Source: CAVRUF01 sp963716005
GTDB lineage: Bacteria > Actinomycetota > Thermoleophilia > Gaiellales > Gaiellaceae
Reading direction: 5' to 3'
Assembly: GCA_963716005.1 (NCBI GenBank)
Contig: OY970285.1
Span: 1 to 64,000, forward strand
Length of the DNA: 64,000 nt
Position numbers and translations under genes: made by a program. Positions 1-7,405 of this stretch are shown piece by piece (the first letter of the stretch is position 1; each line of letters opens with the position of its first letter). The notes under the pieces were generated by a model. The model worked only from the letters and a program-made list of their open reading frames with translations, did no database searches and was not told where the DNA came from.

Positions 1-180
1 ACCCGGCAGCCCGACCCGACCCTGGACTGGAAGCGCTACGGGCAGCTCTATCCAGGCTCGACTCGCGAGGCGATCGGCAACGCTCGACCGCCACCTCGGA
101 ACGCTGTCTGGCCAGCGGCCGCGGGATCTACGCGGCGGCGTTGCCGGATCGTCAACGGCAGGGCCGTTTCATCCAGTTAG
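1..180 (+). pseudogene. C-terminal remnant of a tyrosine recombinase (integrase), cut by window edge
   Basis: Frame 1 from the first base runs to a TAG at 178-180. The early part reads DPTLDWKRYGQLYPGS. This matches the end of phage-type tyrosine recombinases, where a TLD-x-YGHL-PGS segment carries the catalytic tyrosine; here that would be the Tyr of KRYGQL. The roughly 35 residues after it are not recognisable. The rest of the gene lies outside the window, so whether it is intact is unknown. It fits as the recombinase (or a relic of one) of the elements integrated at the tRNA-Asp repeats to its right. Confidence 0.55.
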
Positions 181-233
181 AAGTCCGTGGCGCCGGCATC
201 TCGCTGTCATCCGGGCGCGGCCTTCGGAGCCTA

Positions 234-285
234 GCCAGACTGACCTGGCCTCATTCGAATCGGATATGAGGCCAGGTCAGCTGGC
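234..285. terminator. Strong hairpin, probable terminator of the minus-strand gene at 339-1331
   Basis: A perfect 14-bp inverted repeat (TGACCTGGCCTCAT at 241-254, complement at 266-279) has an 11-nt loop. Outer arms GCCAG/CTGGC extend it across a small internal loop. It lies about 55 bp past the stop of the minus-strand gene. There is no U-tract, so a Rho-independent role is inferred from position and stem strength only. Confidence 0.5.
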
Positions 286-338
286 GACTCGGATCCCAAT
301 GGCGCCTCGGCGCAGGGCGCGCTGGAAAGCCGGCTGTT

Positions 339-1331
339 CTACGGGGTCTTAGTGATCACGCCGAAGGGCTCGAAGTCGAACTTCTGGTTCTGGATGACAA
401 GCGAGTCGACGGCCCCGGAGAAGGCGTAGTCACGTCCCTTGCCGACGTAAACGGTGAGGATCACCGAATCGGGCGCCCCATCGTCGAGGAAGTCCTTCAG
501 CTCGCCGAAGGTGCACCGCGGGCCGTTGATGCCGCACTCGCCGTCGGCGAGAGCACCGCTCAGCCCCCAGTGCGGGTCGGGATCCGCATCAGCGTCGATG
601 TTCGTCCACAGGCCAGGGAGCACGTTGTCGGGTGAGTACACCATTGTGGAGAAGCCGGGGCCGCCTCCGTCCAGATTGGGGACGATCTCAATCTTGATCG
701 AAGGCATGTTGTTGGGCGCCAGGGCGTTGTTCTCGATGGTCGTGAACACGGAGAAGCCGACGCTCACGAGGTCATTTACGAAGACTCCCTGGAAGTCGAT
801 GTCGTTTCCAAAGGCAGCCGCGTCTTGGTTCGAACCGGTTCGGATGCCCAGACTCCCGATCCCGTCCGGCGGCGGATTACTCAAGGCTTCGAAAGGCCCG
901 CTGCGCAGGTAGGAGTCACCGTTACCGATTACGTTGCGATCGACGATGCCCCAGTGGGGGCCACTGTAAGCAGCCGAGCCGAGGTCTGCCGCGGCGATGG
1001 TTCCGTCCTGGATGTCGGCGCTGGACACGGTTCCGTCCTGGATGTCGCCGCTGGCGACGCCGTTGTTGGTGAGGTCGGCGCTGGACACGGTTCCGTCCTT
1101 GATGTCCTTGCTGGCGATGTTGTTGTTCTTGAGGTCGGCGGTGGCAACGGTTCCGTCCTTGATGTCCTTGCTGGCGATGTTGTTGTTCTTGAGGTCGGCG
1201 CTGGCAACGGTTCCGTCCTTGATGTTGGCACTCGTAATGAGCGCGGCGGCCGTGGCGGTGCTGGCCATCAGTACTAGGACGACTGCTGCTCCAATAGCAA
1301 CCCCAGAAAGAGTGGGTGGTCTGATACGCAT
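339..1331 (-). CDS. Secreted or surface protein with tandem KDGT/ADLKNN repeats
   Basis: A 330-residue protein if started at the ATG at 1329-1331, which follows a good GAGGAGG ribosome site; an upstream in-frame start would add 22 residues without one. The N-terminus is a signal or anchor sequence (hydrophobic about residues 8-30, ending TATAAAL). Residues about 34-120 are tandem repeats of about 20 residues of the type IASKDIKDGTVATADLKNN. They resemble the short polar repeats of actinobacterial exported proteins. The remaining ~200 residues form a non-repetitive domain I do not recognise, containing a CGINGPRC segment that could form a disulfide. It stands alone in the island. Function unknown. 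Confidence 0.7.
   Translation of the reverse strand: MRIRPPTLSGVAIGAAVVLVLMASTATAAALITSANIKDGTVASADLKNNNIASKDIKDGTVATADLKNNNIASKDIKDGTVSSADLTNNGVASGDIQDGTVSSADIQDGTIAAADLGSAAYSGPHWGIVDRNVIGNGDSYLRSGPFEALSNPPPDGIGSLGIRTGSNQDAAAFGNDIDFQGVFVNDLVSVGFSVFTTIENNALAPNNMPSIKIEIVPNLDGGGPGFSTMVYSPDNVLPGLWTNIDADADPDPHWGLSGALADGECGINGPRCTFGELKDFLDDGAPDSVILTVYVGKGRDYAFSGAVDSLVIQNQKFDFEPFGVITKTP
1021..1229 (-). repeat. 60-bp tandem repeats inside the surface-protein gene
   Basis: Units 1081-1140 and 1141-1200 differ at only a few bases. Degenerate or partial units flank them (1021-1080, 1201-1229). The 60-bp period equals 20 codons, so unit gain or loss keeps the reading frame and changes only the length of the repeat region. 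Confidence 0.8.
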
Positions 1332-2029
1332 CTGACGACCTCCTCGCGATCGCACTGCGCCCAGCCCCACGCTGGGCTGACCTTGTGACGGTAACAACTA
1401 GCTCGAATTCGTGCCTTTCCGCGCGCCGTCCCGCCCGGATCGCCGCGGCGCCCGCGCCACGGCGCAGGACGCGCGAGACGAATCGCCCAAAGACTTGCCC
1501 GATCCGCGCCGCCGGCGCGCGAGGCGGGCGGGCCGCGCCCTGATGCCGCGATCAGGCGCAAACCCGCATACGCAAGAAAACGGGAGCGACGGGACTCGAA
1601 CCCGCGACCTCCGGCGTGACAGTTGAGCGGTAGGCGTTGCCACTGCTCGCCGTCAATCGCCGTTGTCACGGTGGGTGTGGCTTCTCCGAACGGCTGCTCG
1701 GTTACGTTCGCCGGTGGTGGCTACCGCTGCGTTCCATGCCCGTTCCACGGCGCGGCGTTTGACGCCGGCGCCCAATGCGCCGGAGACGGGCCGTGCTGAG
1801 GCGTGACGCGGACGAGGCTGACTACCGTCTCATGATGGACAAGATCTACATCGCTTCGTACGCGTTCATCGTCGCCAGTTTCGGGCTGGTGGCGAGGCCC
1901 ATGGTTTCGCTGACGACCTCGACCGCGCGGTTCGATTCGACCGCGGCCCTCGAGCGAGGCCGGCCGAACCCCTTCCTTCCCACTCCAGCGGAGGTAGAGT
2001 CGCTGTGCGCAGCGAAGTTCGCGCTGGAG
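1332..2029. other. Intergenic accessory DNA with att copy 1 and a possible gene remnant
   Basis: No credible complete gene. It holds the first tRNA-Asp-derived repeat (1579-1622). A stretch at about 1800-1930 on the plus strand translates to a membrane-like segment (MDKIYIASYAFIVASFGLVA) that may be a gene relic. A GTTCCA pair at 1731-1747 is shared with the other repeat copies. Long open frames reading out of the tRNA repeat (GSDGTRTRDL type peptides) are artefacts of tRNA sequence. Confidence 0.5.
1579..1622 (-). repeat. att-like direct repeat, copy 1 (3' half of tRNA-Asp)
   Basis: 44 bp identical to 11915-11958, i.e. from the anticodon loop to two bases past the 3' end of the intact tRNA-Asp gene. 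It begins AACGGGAGCGACGGGACTCG on the plus strand. No 5' half of a tRNA follows, so it is not a working tRNA. This is the expected footprint of site-specific integration at a tRNA gene. Confidence 0.85.
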
Positions 2030-2492
2030 GTGAAACGACATACACCTGCGCGCGGGGCACCAGCAAAGAAGCGTTTGGCTCGCTGGAGTATTAGCTCTCG
2101 TGTTCTTGTTCCTCGCTGGGTGCGGCGACGACGGGTCGGCGCCGTCTGCATCCACGGCGCTGCCACCGCTCGCACCCGAGCTCGTCGGCACTTGGACGAC
2201 GAGCAGTACCTCCGGGTCACAGCAGATCGCGCGCACGTACGTGTTCTCGTCCGACGGCCGCTACGAATACACCATCGGGATGTGCCAGTCCTCGAGCGAC
2301 TGCAGCCTCGTAAGCCAGGAGTCGGGGTACGCCCAAGCCACCAACGGCGTGCTTTCGCTTGAGCCTCAGACCGAGCCGAACGACGGTGATCGATCCTTGC
2401 CGTACGTCGTCGCCCAGGATCCCAACGTCGGCGACATCCAGCTCCACTTCACACTCCCCGACGGGCAGGTCGACATCTTCTACCTCGGCTAG
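2030..2492 (+). CDS. Small lipoprotein, frameshifted in its signal peptide
   Basis: The clear reading is 130 residues from a GTG at 2100, giving MFLFLAGCGDDGSAPS with a lipobox (LAGC). That start cuts the signal peptide in half. In the same frame the sequence before it reads SVWLAGVLALVFLFLAGC, a complete lipoprotein signal, but the frame closes at 2031 without an ATG, GTG or TTG. A GTG at 2030 (MKRHTPARGAPAK) joins this frame if one A is removed at about 2066-2070, giving 153 residues. The mature part contains two cysteines that could pair and a YVFSSDGRYEY segment like small secreted beta-proteins. Function unknown. It sits between att copies 1 and 2, so it is cargo. Confidence 0.65.
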
Positions 2493-2529
2493 TTGCCAGT
2501 CGACCCGCTCACGTTGCGGGCTTGCAGAA

Positions 2530-2573
2530 AACGGGAGCGACGGGACTCGAACCCGCGACCTCCGGCGTGACAG
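2530..2573 (-). repeat. att-like direct repeat, copy 2 (3' half of tRNA-Asp)
   Basis: The same 44 bp as 11915-11958, again without the 5' half of the tRNA. With copy 1 it brackets a 0.95-kb segment carrying the lipoprotein. Copies 1 and 2 also share AGAA directly to the left. Confidence 0.85.
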
Positions 2574-2698
2574 TTCCGCGCCGCGTCTCGCCGTAGATCC
2601 TCGTTAGTCGCCATTGCCGCAGCGTGCGGGATCTCTGCATCCTCTTCATCGCCGCCAGTTGCCACTGGTTGCCGCCGCTGCGTTCCAAAGACGTTCCA
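2574..2698. repeat. Extended flank repeat next to att copy 2
   Basis: About 125 bp that match 4511-4635 closely (by eye roughly 85-90 percent with a one-base gap). It contains GTTGCCACTGG and ends with a GTTCCA...CGTTCCA pair. Copy 1 (1623-1747) keeps only the GTTGCCACTG and GTTCCA-pair elements. It is likely the inherited end of related integrated elements and may contain recombinase arm sites. Confidence 0.65.
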
Positions 2699-2722
2699 GG
2701 CAGTGCCGACTCGACGTGCACG

Positions 2723-3587
2723 TCAGTCGTCGAGCACCTCGCGCAGTTTGCGCGCGAAGGCTTCGGGTTGGCCCGCGTATCCGAACTCGCCGCCGAGGAA
2801 GCCGCCGTGGTGGCTCGGGAACACCGTCGCCTGCTGGCCGAGCAGCTCGGCGGTGGCCAGCGCCGAGCGCCCGATGAACGTGTCCAGCGACTCCTCGCCC
2901 ACGGCGATCACGACGCGCGTCGCCGCCGCGGCCAGCGCGTCGACGTCGGGCCGGTAGCTGCTGACCGCCCAGGACCGGTCGGACAGCAGCGGGTCGTCGC
3001 GGGAGCCGTCGTCCTCGGCCGGCATCCCGAAGTGGGCGGGTCGGGCGGGGCTTGCGCGAAGTACTCGTCGGTGAACTCGCCCTCGCCAGACGTCATCGCG
3101 ATGAAGGCCGCCATGCCCGCGCCCGAACCCTTGGCCTCGTACGCGTCGCGAAAGGCGGCGCGGGCGCGCTCGGCCGCGCGGCGTCGGGGAGCACCGGGAT
3201 GATCGGCGGCTCGTGGGCCACCAGGGTTGTCACGTCGTCGGGATAGGCCGCCACGAGCGCGAGCGCGGTCACCGCGCCGCCGCTGCTCGCGAACATCTCG
3301 ACCGGCCCGGCGCCGAGGGCCTCGATCACGGCGTGCACGTCGGCCGCCTGGACCGTCGGGGCATGCTCGACCCGGCCGTCCTTGCGGACGCTGCGACCGA
3401 GGCCGCGCGGGTCATAGGTGACCACCGTCCGGTCCGCGAAGTGCGACGCCAACGTGTCGAAGCCGCTGGCGGCCATCGGCTGACCGATCATGAACAGCGG
3501 TGGGCGTCCGTCGGCGGTGGGCAGCGGCCCACGGACGTCATAGGCGATCTCGGCCCCTGCGGTTTCGAGCATGTGCGTCATCGTCAT
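2723..3587 (-). pseudogene. Alpha/beta hydrolase, broken by two frameshifts
   Basis: Three consecutive frames join into one alpha/beta-hydrolase. The N-terminal part (MTMTHMLETAGAEIAYDVRG) has TYDPRGLGRS and the nucleophile elbow FASSGGA. The middle reads AFIAMTSGEGEFTDEYFAQ. The C-terminus has the catalytic His region (FPSHHGGFLGGEFGYAGQ). Restoring one base at about 3174 and one at about 3035 (both in C or G runs) gives about 288 residues, the usual length. The ATG at 3587 is preferred; an upstream in-frame start adds 11 residues. Substrate unknown. The breaks may be real decay in cargo DNA or sequencing deletions. Confidence 0.7.
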
Positions 3588-3654
3588 GACAGTACGACCG
3601 CTCCCGCGTCGAAAACTCATCGGGCCCGCTGTGGAGAGCGTTCTGCGCGGACGC

Positions 3655-4352
3655 TTAGCTTGGAGTCTCCCTGGGCGGCTGAGTTGCGCAGGCCCTGATC
3701 GTCACGACTGGCACGTCACCGGTCCTCGATGCGGGGTGCGCGACCTGAGCAGCCAGGACACCCGGAAGCCACGACCGGACGGCGGATGCGACGGCCTCCA
3801 GGTCCGTCTTCAGGCTGTGGTTACCGGGCACCTGCACTACGGCGCGATGCTCGGCCTTCGGTGGCATCCGAATGGGTCTCGCTCCCCCTGCACGATCAGC
3901 ACAGGGACATCCACGTCGTCGAGTTCGTGCAGACGGCTAGCCGCGTCCGAGCGCCCGGGCGCGTGCAGTGGGAACGCGAGGCAAAGCACCGCGATGGCAC
4001 CGGTCGCCTCCGCTGTGCGGCAGGCGACGCGGGCCCCCAAGGATCGGCCACCGACGAGGAGCGGCAAGCCGCGCAGTTCCCCGGCGAGCAGGTACTCGAT
4101 CGCTGCAGACCAAGCGACGTCGAGTTGTCGCGCCGGCGCGGGGCTCCGGCGACCCGCGACCCGGTAGGGCTGCTCAACCAGCGCCACGCTCAACCCTGCC
4201 GACAGAGCAACCTCGCTCACCGCCACCAGGTCTTCAGAAGCCACGCCGCCCCCAGCCCCGTGGCCGAGGGCCAAGGCGGCGCGCGGCTCAGCCGCGGGAT
4301 ACACGTGGGCTCTCGCCAAACCGTGCGGCGTCTCCAACTCGAACGTCGCCAC
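3655..4352 (-). pseudogene. KANL3/Tex30-type alpha/beta hydrolase, one frameshift
   Basis: The first frame starts near the GTG at 4352 (VATFELETPHGLARA). It contains LALGHGAGGG, the nucleophile elbow GGRSLGAR and the LIVQGERDPFG strand with the catalytic Asp. It then runs out of frame. Adding one G at about 3868 restores MPPKAEHRAVVQVPGNHSL, which carries the final His, and ends at 3655, about 232 residues. That is the normal length and layout of this dienelactone-hydrolase-like family. It is convergent with nothing and lies in the accessory zone. Confidence 0.65.
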
Positions 4353-4466
4353 ACAGGGATTGTGACGACACACGCCTTCCGGTGCCCGGCGACGGCCACC
4401 GCTGCGCGGGCTGGGTCGCGGTCGTCAAGGCCGACCGACGACGCCGATCGCAGCGGGAGCTTCTTT

Positions 4467-4510
4467 AACGGGAGCGACGGGACTCGAACCCGCGACCTCC
4501 GGCGTGACAG
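4467..4510 (-). repeat. att-like direct repeat, copy 3 (3' half of tRNA-Asp)
   Basis: The third 44-bp copy of the tRNA-Asp 3' half. Between it and the functional tRNA (11917-11990) lie 7.4 kb carrying the S4 protein, ABC exporter, S15 peptidase and glycosyltransferase. This would be the most recently anchored or tRNA-proximal element. Confidence 0.85.
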
Positions 4511-4635
4511 TTCCGCGCCGCGTCTCGCCGTAGATCTTCATTGGTCGCCATTGCCCCACCGTGCGGATCTTCTACATCCTCCTCATCGCCGCCAGTTGCC
4601 ACTGGTCGTCGCCGCTGCGTTCCAAAGGCGTTCCA
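4511..4635. repeat. Extended flank repeat next to att copy 3
   Basis: Closely matches 2574-2698, base for base across most of 125 bp. It includes GCCAGTTGCCACTGG and the closing GTTCCAAAGGCGTTCCA pair. The shared flanks show that the elements ending at copies 2 and 3 are related to each other, not merely independent users of the same tRNA. Confidence 0.65.
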
Positions 4636-4640
4636 TTGCA

Positions 4641-4923
4641 GTGAGCGTCGCCTACCACTCGCTGTACTTGCCTCGCTACCTCGTCCACTTCTCAGACGGC
4701 GGCGCCGGGATGCGCGACTACGACCATGAGCTCGTGGCGGCGGGAGATCCGCGACGGCGTGAACGTGCGTCTACCTGGTCGAGCGGATGAAGCCGCGCGC
4801 CGTAGAGGGCGGCCAGCGAGCGAGCGACTTTCGCCGAGCGTGTGGGGTGCCAAGAACTCGGCGCGCCCGTGAAATGTGCGATTTCAGGCAGGACGCCAAT
4901 CTTGGCACCCCACACGCTGGATG
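4641..4923 (+). pseudogene. Small unknown protein, frameshifted, running into the palindrome
   Basis: A GTG at 4641 opens MSVAYHSLYLPRYLVHFSDG in a protein-like composition and as read stops at 4790. Removing one base at 4743 and one at 4768 continues it as ELVAAEIRDGVNVVYLVERMKPRA. This looks like the short RDG-x-YLVERM type of small actinobacterial proteins. The repaired frame then reads through the 4837-4918 palindrome to a TGA at 4921-4923, so the natural end may have been displaced by that element. Function unknown. Confidence 0.35.
4837..4918. repeat. 82-bp nested palindrome (19-bp perfect arms)
   Basis: The arms AGCGTGTGGGGTGCCAAGA (4837-4855) and its exact complement (4900-4918) are 44 bp apart. 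Inside them GGCGnnCC/GGnCGCC halves continue the pairing imperfectly. The centre is another hairpin, GAAAT-GTGCG-ATTTC. The almost wholly palindromic layout suits a bidirectional terminator, a REP-like element or a non-autonomous mobile element. Confidence 0.7.
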
Positions 4924-4956
4924 AACGCGGGGCGAGCGCTGGCCGTTCGGAGGAGT

Positions 4957-5349
4957 TCAGCGCCCGCGCCGCTGTGCGCGGCGCAAGGCATCGAGCTGGC
5001 GCCGCGCATGCTTGGTCGGGCGCGCGCCGAGGTCGGCTCCGAGCGGGCTGGCGCCCCGTTGCTCGAGTGCGTGCTGCTCGCGGGCTGCGCGCGACTCGGG
5101 CGTCTCGGCGTACATCATTGCCGCCGCGCTCGCAGGTCCGCGGCGCTCGGCCACCTCGGTCACGGCCACCGTCCACCGTACCGTCGCAATCGTCACCTCG
5201 ACCGTGTCCCCGGCGCGGACGAGCTTCGACGGCTTCACGCGCTCGCCGTTGACGTGTGCCCGTCCGCCGAGGACGGCTCGGGTCGCCGAGCCGCGCGTCT
5301 TGAAGAAGCGCGCCGCCCAGAGCCACTTGTCGATCCGCACCTGGGTCAC
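4957..5349 (-). CDS. hslR: S4-domain RNA-binding protein, heat-shock Hsp15 (HslR) family
   Basis: 130 residues from a GTG start (MTQVRIDKWLWAARFFKTRG). Residues 1-60 are an S4 RNA-binding domain with the Hsp15 signature RIDKWLWAARFFKTR and GGRAHVNGERVKPSKLVRAGD. In other bacteria Hsp15 binds the 50S subunit carrying a stranded peptidyl-tRNA. The C-terminal half is a basic tail rich in Arg (KHARRQLDALRRAQRR), as in the family. Its start codon overlaps the stop of a tiny upstream open frame (GTGA), which suggests translational coupling. It lies inside the 4.5-11.9 kb tRNA-bounded segment, which is unusual for a housekeeping factor. Confidence 0.85.
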   Translation of the reverse strand: MTQVRIDKWLWAARFFKTRGSATRAVLGGRAHVNGERVKPSKLVRAGDTVEVTIATVRWTVAVTEVAERRGPASAAAMMYAETPESRAAREQHALEQRGASPLGADLGARPTKHARRQLDALRRAQRRGR

Positions 5350-5450
5350 GACCCGCCATGATCACAGTCGACGCTCGGCGACGGGACGCCCGCGATCCAG
5401 GCCGCGAGGAGGACGGCGAGGACGACGAACACGATGTTATGGCCGGACAC
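5346..5450 (-). CDS. Possible 34-residue membrane peptide upstream of hslR
   Basis: A GTG at 5450 opens MSGHNIVFVVLAVLLAAWIA, one clear membrane span, followed by a short polar tail with DCDHGG. An in-frame TTG at 5468 could add six residues. Its TGA shares bases with the GTG of hslR, the arrangement of a coupled pair. Length, lack of a strong ribosome site and no homology visible by eye make this tentative. Confidence 0.3.
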   Translation of the reverse strand: MSGHNIVFVVLAVLLAAWIAGVPSPSVDCDHGGS

Positions 5451-5592
5451 GGTGAGTAGATAGGACAAATTGGCCAGAACAGGCGCAGCCAGCGGCCCCG
5501 CTCTATAGCGAGGGGACCCTCGGACACGCGACCGTGCAGTTCCCGTCCCTGTTTCGTACGCCCGGTTGAGCTGGCTCCGCGGACTTTGAGTT

Positions 5593-6330
5593 CTAGACGA
5601 GATCGCGGCGTTCGAGGCGCGCTGCGGCTGCGGCGAACGCTAGCCCTACCCAGCCGATCATCACAAGGAGTGCGACGGCGGGCGTGAGTTGCTCGTCGCC
5701 CTCACCGAAGACATCCTCGAGCCCGATAAAGCCGTTCGGTGCGCCCAGCGTCGGTCCGAACTTGCCTACTTCGGGCGCCAGCCCGATCACGGCCGGCTCG
5801 ATCGCGAAGGTCATCAGAAGCAGTCCGACGATGGCCACGATCTGGTTCCGGATGAGCCCACCGATGCAGACCCCGAAAGCGCCTAGATAGGCAGCGACGA
5901 CCAGATTGCGCGACAGGACATCGGCCAGGTCTCCGAGACCGACGGTCGGAAGGTCTCGGGCGGACAGGATCACTGTGCCGATGGCCATGATCGTGACGGT
6001 GACGATGAGCGAGATCGCGATTCCCGCGACCGCGTAGGAAATCGTCTTCGCGCTGAGGAGCCGCAGCCGCCTCGGCGCAGCAAGGACGGTGCTCGTGATC
6101 GTCCGGTGCCGCCACTCGCCGGCCATGCCCATGACGCCGAGCAGCAAGATGAAGAGGCCCGTGAAGTCCGCCGTGAAAAGATCGCGCGCGTCGTCCGCGG
6201 TCCACTCGTCTTGGAGCATCGTGGTGAGTACGACGACGAGAAGCGAGATCGCGAGCGCCGCGGCGGTGAGCACGACGAATGTCCGCGTCGTGCGCAGCTT
6301 GATCAGCTCGGCGCGCAGCAGCGCTTTCAA
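5593..6330 (-). CDS. ABC-2 type transporter permease
   Basis: 245 residues starting MKALLRAELIKLRTTRTF, the typical N-terminus of ABC-2 permeases with a cytoplasmic helix. About six hydrophobic spans follow (near residues 20-37, 53-70, 95-120, 138-160, 165-190 and 215-235). A GEWRHRTITSTVL segment after the second span is typical of the family. Its ATG overlaps the stop of the ATPase gene by 4 bp, so the two form one exporter, with a homodimeric permease likely. Substrate not predictable; a peptide, lipid or drug efflux role is usual. Confidence 0.88.
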   Translation of the reverse strand: MKALLRAELIKLRTTRTFVVLTAAALAISLLVVVLTTMLQDEWTADDARDLFTADFTGLFILLLGVMGMAGEWRHRTITSTVLAAPRRLRLLSAKTISYAVAGIAISLIVTVTIMAIGTVILSARDLPTVGLGDLADVLSRNLVVAAYLGAFGVCIGGLIRNQIVAIVGLLLMTFAIEPAVIGLAPEVGKFGPTLGAPNGFIGLEDVFGEGDEQLTPAVALLVMIGWVGLAFAAAAARLERRDLV

Positions 6331-7217
6331 GATCCGTCATCCGTGAGCGCGAAAAAGGCTGCTTCGAGCGAGCGCATCTTGGGTGCAAGGCCGAGGATCG
6401 TGACCTGCTCCTCCGCCGCAATCGGGCCAACTTGCTCAGGGCTGGCACTGTGGACAACCAGAACGTCGCCGTCGCGCTCGACCGTGTAGCCCCGGCGTTC
6501 CAGCGCCTGGGCCAGCCGCTCCGGGTCGGGCGTTCGCACCTCTGTTGCCGGGCCGTCGCCGCCGCCAAGAACCTGCTCCAGCGTGCCCTGCCCGCGGAGC
6601 TCTCCGTGGGAGATGATGACCACGTCGTCCACGGATTGGGCCACCTCGGCGAGCAGGTGGCTCGAGACGAGGACCGCGCGCCCTTTGCCCGCTTGCTCGC
6701 GGAGCAGCCCACGCATCCAGCTGATCCCAGGCGGATCCAGGCCGTTGGTCGGCTCGTCGAGGATCAAGACCTCCGGATCGCCGAGCAGTGCCGCGGCGAT
6801 CGCGAGCCGCTGCCTCATTCCCATCGAGTAGCCCTTCACCCGCCGGTTGCCTGCGTCGCTGAGCCCTACAGTGGACAGCACCTGGTCGACACGCTCGTCG
6901 GGATGCTCGCCTGCAGCAGCGAGAACGCGTAGGTGGTTGCGTCCCGTTCGGCCCGGGTGAAAGGCGGCGTCCTCGAGCACGGCGCCAACTTGGGCGCTCG
7001 GCCGGTCGAGCTGATGGTAGAGACGACCGCCGAAGGTCGCCGTTCCCGCAGTCGGCCGCACGAGCCCGAGCAACGCGCGGAGCGTTGTGCTCTTACCCGC
7101 GCCGTTCGGCCCGAGGAAACCCGTGACGCGCCCGGCTTCGACCTCGAAGCTAAGCCCCTTGACCGCCTGAACTTTTCCGAACCGCTTGTGAAGATCGCGA
7201 ATCTCGACGACGGGCAT
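6327..7217 (-). CDS. ABC transporter ATP-binding protein (DrrA/CcmA type)
   Basis: 296 residues. Walker A GPNGAGKST at 36-44, signature YSMGMRQR at about 130-137, Walker B LILDEP at about 151-156, then the switch His in VSSHLL. The C-terminal ~80 residues (EVRTPDPERLAQALERRGYT) form the accessory domain of drug-resistance ATPases of this type. It is the first gene of the two-gene exporter operon, upstream of the permease. A 188-bp gap separates it from the divergent peptidase gene and should hold both promoters. Confidence 0.92.
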   Translation of the reverse strand: MPVVEIRDLHKRFGKVQAVKGLSFEVEAGRVTGFLGPNGAGKSTTLRALLGLVRPTAGTATFGGRLYHQLDRPSAQVGAVLEDAAFHPGRTGRNHLRVLAAAGEHPDERVDQVLSTVGLSDAGNRRVKGYSMGMRQRLAIAAALLGDPEVLILDEPTNGLDPPGISWMRGLLREQAGKGRAVLVSSHLLAEVAQSVDDVVIISHGELRGQGTLEQVLGGGDGPATEVRTPDPERLAQALERRGYTVERDGDVLVVHSASPEQVGPIAAEEQVTILGLAPKMRSLEAAFFALTDDGS

Positions 7218-7405
7218 GTTGGCGGCATGATCGCAGACGTTGAAGCTGTCGGCGACGCCGCTTCCGTAGTGAACGTCGGGGCCGGGTCAGGCTCGCACGA
7301 GCCGACCGACCTGCACGTCATCCCAGTGCAGCCCTGACGCCCGCGCACCGTGGGTGAACGCCGAAGGCTTGGTACGGTTCCGGTTCTACGACCGGGGGGG
7401 TCGAC

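Larger units (their letters stand above)
4374..4956. other. Accessory intergenic stretch: att copy 3, flank repeat, gene relic and palindrome
   Basis: This stretch has no intact gene. In order it holds att copy 3 (4467-4510), its flank repeat (4511-4635), a frameshifted small open frame (from 4641) and the nested palindrome (4837-4918). These are listed separately. Confidence 0.6.

Noticed and set aside
1411..1626. Short frames ending GSDGTRTRDLRRDS at each tRNA-Asp repeat (also 2359-2607 and 3729-4790)
   Set aside because: They are translations of the tRNA 3' half, a well-known artefact.
1579..4510. Partial tRNA copies considered as tRNA genes
   Set aside because: Each lacks the acceptor 5' strand, D-arm and 5' anticodon stem, so none can fold as a tRNA.
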